Source: Aquatica leii
Lineage: Eukaryota; Arthropoda; Insecta; Coleoptera; Lampyridae
Reading direction: 5' to 3'
DNA length: 64,000 nucleotides
Assembly (NCBI GenBank): GCA_035610365.1
Contig: CM069433.1
Coordinates: 168,594,882 to 168,658,881, forward strand
Shown: piece by piece, positions 10,680 through 22,600 of the stretch
Layout: every line of letters begins with the position of its first letter
Position numbering within the stretch: position 1 is the stretch's first letter
Notes under the pieces: generated by a model
Seen by the model: the letters and a program-made list of their open reading frames with translations, nothing else
The model's database searches: none
What the model was told of the DNA's origin: nothing
Program-made: the position numbers and the translations under genes

Positions 10680-13600
10680 CTATTGGAAATAAAACGGCTC
10701 TAATTTAAATTTAAAGCAAATTTGAAGCTTACCACTGAATTCCTTGTACCAATAATTTGACTCAATCCAAACTTTGGACTAACTAATATAACTCTTTCTA
10801 ACGCGTCAGCACGAGGACCGGCTGAGAAACATTTGGCACCGTAACTAGGAAGTTGACTAATAAGGTCTAAATAATGTAGTTTAGCTTGAAGAACTGTTAA
10901 TTGTTTACCAGGTCCAGCCATGCTAGCGTGCAATTTTAGAAAGTGTGCTAGAACCTTATGTATTTCTTTACGTTTCATATTTTCTAAAAGTGATGCAGGC
11001 ACAAAACGTTCTAACCCAAAGTCTCTTCTAAAAAATTGTTGTTATGTTTGTTTTAATAAAATTAAAGAACTTACTCAACAGTCTTAACGGTAAGTTTAGC
11101 GGCTGAAATATTGTTAGAAAGTGCATGTTGGTAAATATGTAAAGCAGCTAATCGTAAGGCGGTGTCATATTGAAGTTCAGGTGCAAATCTTTCTTGTGTT
11201 ACGTCATTACAGCATTGTGTGTATAAATAATCGAGTGCAGCAAGATCTCTTTGTGCAAGAGCTGCCGCCGATGAAGGCACAAAAGCCACGCGAAATAAAC
11301 ATCTTAACTTATGAGCACCCGGTTTTGATGCAATCTAAAATGCGAAAAAGTGCTTAATAAATGTGTAATCGTTGTAAGAATGTGCTATTACTCTAGCTAA
11401 AGTGTCTGTGGGATCCAGTAAGGTTAATTTATTTCGTTTAAGAGATTTAATATGTTCAACAACGAGACTAAAATGTTCAGTAGCTTGTAAGCATAATTTG
11501 GTTTGAAGCGACGTAACTACATCGTGAACTGTTGTCCATGCGTCGTATTTAAAAGATTTAGTTTGACCATTTTCTAAAAATACTTTAAGGACGTTGGCCA
11601 TCGGAGGCACGCATACATCACCCAAAGAAAAAGCGGACGGCTGTTAATTCATAAAATTGTTTAATGTTCAGAAACATTTAAAAGTACTTACTGGAAATAA
11701 CGGAGCTCCATTAACGCATACACTTTCTGCAAAGCGCACTCGTGATGGTTTACTTCGAAGTCGTGCCCTTTTACTAGCTGATAAAAACGTTGATTTTCGG
11801 GCACCGTTTTGTTGCAGCGGCTGACATACAATTAGAGATACTGTTGATGCACAAGCTCTCACTAATGATATTACGTGCTCTCTTGGCGCAGTTTTCACAT
11901 CTTCGCCATTCACTGCAAGAATTTGGTCTCCCGGAAGTAACTGTAACAATAATAACAGAAATGTATGTAGTCTATTCTAAAAAAAATGCTATCTTAACAG
12001 AAAAAAGAACAAGCCTCAAAATAAACGGTACGTGAAGTCAGTAGTAGTAAAATGAAATAATTATGCCCGGTGGAAGTTTTTTTTATTACTGTCATCGTTT
12101 ACATTAACTTGCAAAGAATGACGCATAACTGAATACTTTGAACATTCACTCAATTCTTGATTTCAATAATTCTGAAATGTAATAAAACAAATTTAATTTC
12201 GCAGAAGATCTCGCCCAGAGATTATGTAGGCCTTCCTGTAGTGCGGTTTTAGCTATGGTTTTAGTAGGTTTTGATGTTTGTGGTAAAGTTTGTTATCCTC
12301 CTATCTTCGGTATTCAGTAAACTAATGTATATTAAAGAAGAAGATATTTGTGTTTTTGAGAATTAAAATGGCAACAAAAATAAAAAAAACGAATAAGGAA
12401 AGAAAGACGAAAAAAAAATGCGAATTTTCCAGTACAAAAGTAATAAAAGTAAAGAAAGTATATATTAGTAGAAATAAATTCAAAGAAGAAAAAAAAGCAC
12501 AGAAACAGTAAAGAAAAAAATATTTCAAGTAAAACTTGGATATTAAATTTGAAAGTAGCGTATTAGGAAGCTTACAAAACTACATCTAAAAATAATGTAT
12601 GGCAAACTAAGACAGTCAAAACCAAGGCAGCGTCTAACGAGCAAATCAAGACATTGAAAATATGCTCACTACTTAGATGGCTGATAATCAAATTAACAAG
12701 TGAAGCAAAAGAGTGAAGTTTGTATAGTTTATGAAAAATCGTGCTCATCATTCCGGAGCCAAAAGAAGTCCATATGCAGTCATGTTTGGTAGTGCCGCAA
12801 TAGTCAGACTGAGTTGATTTATTATATTACTACATAAAAAAAAATCTTGAAAAATTAGTAGACGCGATAACGAATATGCCAAAGAATACACCTTGTCAGC
12901 TCAGTTAATTCAAATTGTTGCCATTGACCTATTTATCAAAAATGCCCAAGTAAAACACACCGACGATTCTTCCAGTTATAAACAAACGCACCAAAAAGGA
13001 TAGTGATGCTAAACTACTTCTGATTAATAAGGAAAATATTGTTAAAGGTTTTCCAGAAAATCAAGAACGCGTTAATGTTAACCTGAACATGAGCCATAAA
13101 AGACAATATTAAAAAGCTAAGAAAAAACTAGAAAAACAAGCCAAAAAAAATATCGGTTTTTGATGTTAATCATATAATAGCCGATGAAGGAATCACTGTA
13201 AGAATCAAAGTTCCTAAAAAGTCGACAGATCAAAAACAAATGCCCGTTCAATTTTGGCTGATGTTTATAACAAAACAGATTTTTTTACAAATTGAGCACG
13301 AAACGTGTAATTTAAAACAATTATATGGAAGATTTGAAATTAACGTATGTCAAGAAAAATTGTGAATGAAAGATAATGTTCCTGATGTAGAAATTGTTTT
13401 ACATCAAACTGCAATAAAACACTGTTTCAGTAATTGTCAGAGTTTTACAAAATGTGACTGCAAATTTAAATGTTTTATTCAAGCAAGGAACCTTTTCTAA
13501 TGACTTAAACGAATGCTCAGTCGCTCTGCAGATTACCTAGGAAGTTTGTAGGTTAATATAAGAAACAAAACAAGTTTTGCACTTTAACAGACTCGGCCAA

Positions 13601-16600
13601 ATAATACTCTATACTCTAACTGATTTACGCACATCAGCAGTAACATACACGAACCACGTCCTGTATCAGTTGGCCCACTCGCTAAATTTTTATGAAACAG
13701 TCAAATTTATCAAATTTATGCATATGCATTAATCTCAATATTGTTATTAAATTTTTTACTATAATTTAGACAAAGAAATGTATATTTTTTATTTATTTAA
13801 AATTTTATAACAAAAAGATACGTTAAACATTTTCTATATCTCATGGGTTTACAAATTATTCACACGAAGGGTATCTACAAACTAGAGTGTATGTGCACTA
13901 AGATTTATATTGGCCAAATGAGTAAATTTGGTGCAGGGTTAAAAAATATCAAAGAGACGTCAAATCTGCAGTAGCTAAACATCTATATGATAATAGAGAT
14001 AACCGAATTGATTACGAAAACGTAAAGATATTAGCAAGAAGCAGAAACTATCACCAGCGAAAAATACGCGGATCTCTAGAAATTATGAAAATCTCCTAAT
14101 TTCAATTGTCAAGATTAATATATAGAACACATTGAGATGGAGATTATCGGTACATGAAGAACACACACGAACTTACTAGATAGCTACAAACGCAGCTCAA
14201 CAGAGCAAAACGGACACGGATCCGCGAAGCAAAATCAAAAAACCATATATAACGAGGAGTACACAACGCTTAGTACAAAATATTCTGAAGAAGTTGAAAA
14301 TGATCATCGAAATGTCAAGTGAAAGTTTTGTTACGCGGCAACACCCAAAAAACAATTCCATATTGAAATATGGGTGCAACAAAGTTGATCTACGACAAAA
14401 ACAACCAATCACCAAAGAAAATTTAGCGTGAAAGTGTAGATGAAAGTATATATAAGTTTAACTTTATTTGTTGCTTACGCTTACAAATTGGTTCGTACTT
14501 CCCTTATTTACAATTACTACGTAACATTCTATTTACATTTTTTTTACATTTTTTTTAAATACATTTTATTATCCCTCCTCTCCTCTTAACTTTTTCCTCC
14601 TTCTTCATACTTCTTCCATCCATTCCGCTTCATTTCCGTTTTCGTCTAAGATTTCCTCTATTTTCATAACCTCTTCTCTTAATTATCTGCATTTGTCTCT
14701 CATGTGATTAAGGTCCTCCGTCTCTTCTCCACATAGTCTGCACATATTTTCTTCTTATTTTTTCCAGTATTTGTTACCTAACTCTTCGTTCCCACATCTG
14801 AACCGTGCTATTATTTTTTTCTTTTTGTTGCTTTTATTCCCTATCTCCTTTAAATATTCTGGCACCCCTTCACCCTTGATACCCTTATAATTCCTGTCTG
14901 CCCCTTTTTTATCCTTGTCCATCTTTCTTGTTTTTCGATGTCCATATCTCTCCTTATTATTTCTTCCCGTACTCCTACTCCCTCTTCTCTTAATCTCTCC
15001 ACTTCTTCTTTCGCGTACCCGTTTCTTCTGTAATACTCTTCTCTGCCCTCCTGCCCGTACTTCACTTTTTCTCCCTTTATCTCTTTCCAACATTTTTGCA
15101 GTATTTTGCATTCTGTTCTTTCCCTCAGTTCTTCCTCGTATTTTATGGCCCTTTTTCCTGTCTGTACTCTTATTTTTGCTACCTGTACCTCCTCTCTCAC
15201 ACTATACATACCCCGGTGTATCTCTGTCCAGTCCCAAAACCCATCTCCACTATTTTTCCTGTAGCCCCTCTACCTCCCTTCCCTCCTTCCACCCCATATT
15301 TCCGCCGCATACATCACCACCCCTTTTATTAACTTTTCAAACAACAACTTTCTTTTTCTATATCAATCTCGAATACCCTTTCCCCACACCCCACACTTTT
15401 CCTATTAACCCATCTCTTTTTCTTTTCCCCTCTCCTTTTCTAAATACCATTATTTTTGTTTTCTCCGTGTTTACTTCCATTTCTTTTTTTCCATGTATTT
15501 TTACAGCGTTTTCATCATCTCCATCATTTCCTTTTCCTCCTTAACCACCAACACTATGTCATCCGCATACGCCAACGACCATACCTTCGCTTTCCCTACC
15601 ACTATACCTCCTATCTGTTGTCCACTCATTGTCTCCTCCAGATTCCCCATATATACTGCGAGCAGGCTTGGGCTCAGTGGGCATCCCTGTCTCAACCCTT
15701 TCTTTGTGATGAATTTCTCGTTCTCTTCCCCATTCATTTTGACCCTGCTCCTCGTTTCTTCGTAATTTTTTTCTATTTTTTCTATTAATATTTTATTGAT
15801 TTTTTTCTCTTCATGTATTCCCACAGTTTTCCCTGTTCACTCTGTCAAAAGCCGCTTTTAGATCTACGAATAGTGCCACCATTTTTCCTCTTTTTTTTCT
15901 AGCTCTCTATTCGCCAAGTGTTTCAGTATACAGGGTGTTAATAAAAAACCTTTACACACTTTAGCGGGTGATAGTAGAGATAAAACAAGAAAAAAATTCT
16001 AATACACTTAGGTCCAATACTCATTGGTTTTCGAGATAGAGCTTGTACAAAAAAAAATACAACAAACAACGCATTTAGCGCACTCTAAAGTTATCGCAGA
16101 AGATGTTCAAACTGTTGTCCTTGATCTTGTAAACAAAGTTGCAGCCGTCGTCGGAGAGACTCACGCACTTGATGGTAAACACCTAGAGTCCTTCGTTGTT
16201 GGAAGGTGTCTACAATTCGCTGCCAAAGTGCCAAACAAAAAAATCCTAGAGCGTTAGATCAGGAGATCTTGGTGGCCATGCGACAGGTCCTCCCCGGCCA
16301 ATCCAACTGTTTTCGAACCATTCATTTAAATAGTTTCTTACTATATGCGAAAAGTAGGCTGGAGCTCCATCATGCATAAAATACATGTTCATAATAACAT
16401 CTAATGGCACAGCCTCCAGTAGATCGTTCAAATTGTCACGAAAAAAGTTTAGGTAGGATTGACCATTCAACCGATTCGGCAAACAAAATGGTCCAATTAA
16501 ACAATCACCCACCATGCCTACCCAAACAATTATCAAAAATCCAAATTGATGACTTCTAACATGAATTGCGTGCGGATTTTCATCTGACCATTCGTGCATA

Positions 16601-19600
16601 TTGTGAAAATTTAAAACTCCATCACGAGTAAAACAGACTTCGTCTGTAAACAGAATATTTCCAAGAAAATTTGGATTTATGTTACATTCATGTACCGGCC
16701 ATTGGGAAAATGGATACGCGGACGGTAGTCCGTCTCTCTCCGTAGATGATGAACCTTTTGTAAGTGATACGGATGAAGTAATTGTTCTTTAAGGCTCTGC
16801 CAAACAGATACATGATTGATGCCGACAGCTCTACTTATTCGCCCTACTCACATGAGGATCATTATCTACAGCTTGCAAAATAATGTCTTCGGTGTTTGGC
16901 GTACGTACTCTACGAAGTCTGTCACTATCTCATTTTGGCGGTTTAAAACAACCTGTTTTTCTTAACCTACGGTCGACTTCTTGAAAAGTTGGATGAGATG
17001 GAATATGCCTCAAAGGATATCTCTGCTGATAAATTCGTCTAGCTTCTCGCAAATTTCGATGAGCTTCGTCATAACATAACTGCATATCGGCGTACTCCGC
17101 ACATGTAAATTGAACCATTGCAAAAATAAGACTAACTTAAATAGCAATAAGTAATTTCACCGTTAAACTTGTTACAAAATGTTGATTGACATGTATTCTG
17201 CGATTGTTCGTTTATCGCAGATAACGCGATATCGCATTCATAAGAGGTGTAAATAAAAATTTAAAAATTATATATCTCGAAAACCAATGAGTATTGAACC
17301 TAAGTGTATTAGAATTTTTTTCTTGTTTTTATCTCTACTTGCTAAAGTGTATAAAGTTTTTTTATTAACACCCTGTATATATGTTGTCTATCACTCTTCT
17401 TCCTTTTCTGAATCCCGCTTGTCCGTCTGGTACCAAACTTCTTTCCTCTATTTCCTTTTGTAATCTTCCTTGTAGTACTGTCGCATATAATTTGTATGCC
17501 GTGCTTAATAATGTTACCCCTCTGTAATTCTTGACTTTATTTCTTTCTCCTATTTTATAGAACAGGCATATTATTCTCTCGCTCCATCTCTCCAGGAATC
17601 CTTCCCGTTTCCATATTTTATTTAATATTTTCGTCATCCTTTTTGCTACATTTTCTTCCCCGTATACCCACTCTTCGCCTTGTATCCCATCTTCTCCTGC
17701 CGCCTTTCCTTTTTTATCTTCTTTATTGCCTCTATTACTTCGTCTTCATTTATTCTATCCCTCTCTCCTTTTTCCCGTCTTACTATTGCGTCTTTTCGTT
17801 TTTCTGATTTTATTCTTCCCCTCCCAGCAGGTTCCTAAAATATATCTCCCATTCTTTAATTTGTATTCCTTTTATCGTCATGTTTTTTTTCCTTTCTTTC
17901 TTTAGAAACTTCCATACATCTTCTTCCGTTTTTATTTCTCTGATCTGCTCCTCTTATTTCTTTTTGTTTTCTTCCTTCTTTCTCTCGCATGTTTTCTTGT
18001 ATATTTTTACTGCTTTTTTGTATTCTACTTTTTCGTTCCTTCCTTTTTCCTACTGTCTCAATACTCTCATTGCATTTTTCTTTGATTGCTTGCATTCTCT
18101 ATCCCACCATTTCTTCCTTTCTGTATTCTCCCCCTTCCACTTTTTAAATCTGACTCTGTTGCTTTTTCCATCATCTCTCTAATTTCCTCCACACTCTCTT
18201 GTAAACCCTTCCCTACTCATACCGTTTTCCTTATTCTCTCTTTATATCTTTTTATACCCTGTCCTGTCCACCTTTTTTTTGTTATGTACTTCTCCTCTTC
18301 TTCTCTTTCTCTTCCTTCCATTGTCAATTCCAATGGTTGGTGGTCTGACTCTACCCTTTCTCCCACTTTAAATGTCTTCACCTTTTCTCCAGCCTCTTTA
18401 TTTGTCATTACAAAATCTATTATTGATTCTCCCTTTCCTCCTATGTACGTATATTGATATTCCCCCATTCCTTCTTCTTCTCTGTTCCCATTAATTATTT
18501 CTCACCTTTGTTCGTTGCACATTTCCAGCAGCTCTTCTCCCTCTTTATTTATCACTTTGTCCTTTGTTTGTCTCTTTCCCGTCCCTTTTCTTTCTTGTAT
18601 TCCCCCCTCTTTCCTTATTCTTGCGTTGAAGTCCCCTCCTACTATTATCAATCCATCCTCCCTCTCTTCTATCATCTCTTCTATGTTTTTCCTTGTCTCT
18701 TTCATTCTACTGCTATAAACCGTCACTACTTTTATTTTTGTTATTCCCTACTGTATGTTCCTTTCTACAACTACTCTTCTCTGTTGCACTTTCTCTTTCT
18801 TTTCCTGACTTAACCATTTTTTTCTTATTCCCGTTATTATACCCCCCTTTGCTCTCCCTTTATTCTTCTCTCTTTCTGCATGTTGCACCACCCTCTCAAA
18901 TTCCTCCGGCAACTCTTTTCCCACCACTCCCATTCTTTTTCTTCCATCCATGTCTCCTGTAATGCCACTACATCCTGTTCCTTGATATACTTCCAAAAAT
19001 CCTGATCCTTGTTTTTTATTCCCGCTACATTATAAAACAATACTCTCAGCTCACTCACCTCCCCCTGTACTTCTTCCTTTTTTTCCTCCTTTTTTTCCTT
19101 TTCCATCACTCATTATTCCTTTTCTTTGCCATTTCGTCAACTTTCTTTCCTTTATCGCCCTCCCCTTTGCCCTTTAGATTTTTGCTCTTTGGTTACCTAT
19201 TTTCTGTCCCCTTTCTCTGCTCAGGTCCTTATCCCTGTCGTTCCATATGTATCTGTCTCTATCTATCTCCATTTTCCTGTATCCTACCCATACTCTTTTC
19301 CCTTCCGCTCTTTTTTCCATCGCTATGTTCATTATTTCTCTTTGCACTCTTCTTTCTTCCCATGTCAAATCGTGACTTATATATATTTTTGTATTCCTTA
19401 ATTTCTTCTTCTCCGCCATCACCTTTTGCTTTTCCTCCTACCCTCACACTTTCGCCACAACCATCTCATTTTTCTTCTCTTTGTTTATTACTGTCGCCTT
19501 TTTCACTTCTAATTTTACATTTAATTTTTGTTCCAGCATCAATGCTAAATCATTTTGTGGTTCTTCACTTCTCCACCCCTTTATTACAATATTATTTCTC

Positions 19601-22600
19601 CTTTTCCAGATGAAAGTAATTAGAAGTCATTTAGTAGGGCCTCACTTTTTGCCTCAAAATGTAAATAGAGAAACCTATAAATAGTTTGTATAAGATAATT
19701 TCCATGTGTTATTAGACAATGACGTTTTAAGATATCTCAGCAAGACGGATGTCTTGCACATTGTCGTCTAGCAGTTCGCAGATTACTAAAGAAGTGGTAC
19801 ATACCCAAATTGTGAGAGGGAAAGTCAATTTAATAGCCTGCTAGAAGTTGTTTTGACCTCCTTTAGATTTTAATGTCTGGGGAAAACTTTAGTGTACAAT
19901 TCTGATGAAATCAATTGAATTGCGATAAAGGCAACTCAACTACGCAATAGTATGTTAAAAAGTGGCGGCTGGTCTACAAGAGCTCTCCAGACGTTTATTA
20001 AAACAAAAAATTACGATACAAATTATGAATGAAAATATTTAAACATTTTTATAGAATATAGGTATCGTATACCTTTTATTACTCTAAAATATTAATTTAA
20101 TATGGTCGTCGTTCAAAGCAAAGTATATTAAATAAGCATTTTTTTATGTTGGGGCTACAATTATTTGAGCCCATGGCTGTAAATGTAGCAGAGCATTCTA
20201 ACGTAACGTCGCGACTCCGACTACGAAATTTCATATGCAGTTTTAACATGCGAAAGGGCTCGCGCATCTGTAGACCGCGATGGTTTCAATTCAGTAACCA
20301 TGAAACGGTAGGAGTTCAACGGATGTTCTAAGTGAAACACAATTATTATTGTTTTTGACAAAATGCTAAATTTTTCAATAATTAAAAATAAAGCAAAACG
20401 CATTTTTCCGGTGTTTAATAGGGCTTCCATTTGTAAAATCACAAAAACAAGACAAATAGGTTTCAAACCCCGAATTTTTAAATTATGAACCTAGACAATT
20501 TTTTAAATTATTATAATGTAAATTAAATCATGGCAAAAATTTTCTTAAACAAACAGTTAAAAAATGTATGTGTTTAATCCATTAGAAACAACAACCTTTC
20601 TAGAAACGATTTTCTATATAAAATGTAAAAGCAAACACACATATTTATAATGTAAAAGTAGACACACATATTATACACAACTACATTACGCAATAATTAA
20701 CATTAGTATTCTCTCGATAAATCACTAAAAACTAATCCCAGAAAAAGTTGAAATAAAATCTCTCGGAAAGCCAAGTCCAAAAATGGAACGAAATGAAGCA
20801 GATAAAACTGCAAAACGTAAGTTTTTACACGAAATTTTTTTAGTTTATAATCAGAACAAGTGAGCATGTGGATGTGATATAAATAAATCTTTTTTTTAAT
20901 TTTTGAGTTTTGAAGCTTTTCGGCTCCTTCGGACCCTCGGCGCCGTTCTTTACACAACCTTGAAGTTATGTACGGCGCGGGACTGCGTTTAACCTCAAAT
21001 AATGGAATGGAAAACTGAAGTCTTGTGTAATACGGGTTATAAAAATATGTCCAATACAAAAATTCTATTCAAATGTAACGGGTTTTTGTAAGGAGGGGCT
21101 TAACTATTTCTGTTCAGTGAACAAAGAATGGCTATTGATATTTAATAGTTTCTGTTTTTGTGTGTATTCAGGTTGTGCGATTAAGATAAAAAAAAAATGA
21201 TCTGGTTAGTGGTAATTCTCAAGAAGCATAATATGCGTTATGTATGTCTTATGCTTATGCTCATTGTGAATTAGCAGTTACCAAAATCTAAATCAATACG
21301 AAAAAACAAGATAAGGAACGCGATAATAATAGGAAAATAAGCAATTATTTTACTATATACTATACTACATAGTCACTGTTCATTGTTTATATATTTTTTA
21401 TTTATTTTTTTATTTGTTAATTTATTATTTTTAATGAAACCCACTTTGTAAACACATTATACTACAGGTCGTTCGGTTCTTTTTTTAACATGTTAAATAA
21501 AAAATTGAAATAATTTAATTCGCGTTTTTCTTTATACATAATGACAATTTCCAAGTAAAAACAAATTGTTTTTTCTTCTTTTATAAAAATAACAGTAAAA
21601 AGGCGCCTCATAAGTTTCGCACAAAGGACCTGCCGAGGATCTAACGGTCGGTTTTATTGAATAATTTTGTTACGATCTACTTTTTCTTCTGAATAATTTT
21701 TTGTTTTAAAAAAATGTATGCCTGCTGTAGACAAAAACTTATTAATCTCAACATGCACGATTTCTAGAAACATTGAGAAATTATTGTAGGTGTTAGGAAC
21801 CCACAAAAAAACTGAGGGTTCAGAAAGTAGCTCGAATCTACAAACTCGGCGCCTATGGATGTATTAAAGAAAACGTCAACAAAGAAAAACAAAGTTAATA
21901 AATATTTCTGATTTATGAGATTTTTTAAATAATAAATTTTACTATCATGTTTATAATTAATATAAAGTTTATTTCTTTTATGGTGAATGTGGATTCCAAA
22001 CTACAAATTTTAATTAAAAAAAATGCATAGAAAATATATCAATTAAACTAGACATTATAAATTGTAGTAAATAATATTAAACAATTTGAATTATTAAAGC
22101 GTTTTTTAGGTTTTCAATTGCAAGTTTGTTACATCTTGTTTTATAAAATTAAAGCTTTTGATGCTTAATATCAATTTTTCGTGTTTTACAAAATTTAATT
22201 TAATCTACGTTGTAACTACCTTACAACTTGTTTCATCGTACCACTTAGATGTAGGTTATACAGTCTAAATAACATTTTTAAACTTTTTTATGCACAAAAA
22301 AGTTTAGAAGTTTCAACAATCGTATTGGTTAATGGAAGAAACTTGAATTACTTTTAAACTTAGTATATAAAATTAAACCTACACGTTTTCTACCACTCGA
22401 AAAAAGAAAAATACTAATTCTTTTTGTTCCTAGTATCAACTACTACAAGTGCTTACGCTGAAATCGATAAAGAACGAATACCATACAAAAAAGTTGTGTA
22501 ACAAAATCCAACATTTGTGCACGGCATTTTTATATAATATAAAAACTGGTAGGTACTTATGTGCATTTACAAATTAGTTACCTACATGAAACTGTATTGA

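Larger units (their letters stand above)
14450..19612 (-). mobile_element. Non-LTR retrotransposon (LINE), split by a mariner element
   Basis: Minus-strand LINE of about 3.7 kb of its own sequence plus a 1,445 bp insertion. From its 5' side (19612) it carries a truncated ORF1, an APE-type endonuclease, a reverse transcriptase with YADD box and a C-terminal zinc knuckle. It ends in an AT-rich 3' tail with aataaagttaaactta at about 14460. The coding strand is very rich in Lys and Glu, so its complement appears as long C/T-rich stretches. The frame breaks in several places, so it is inactive. The architecture matches R1/Jockey-like LINEs; I cannot fix the clade. Confidence 0.85.

Noticed and set aside
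14915..15788. Long plus-strand ORFs rich in Leu, Phe, Ser and Pro
   Set aside because: They are antisense readings of the Lys/Glu-rich LINE ORF2; the minus strand carries the RT and zinc-knuckle motifs.
16024..16257. 77-codon plus ORF
   Set aside because: Antisense of the mariner transposase C-terminal region.
17880..19613. Plus-strand hydrophobic ORFs that look like membrane proteins
   Set aside because: Complement of the LINE endonuclease and ORF1; hydrophobicity arises from the C/T-rich antisense of AAG/GAA codons.
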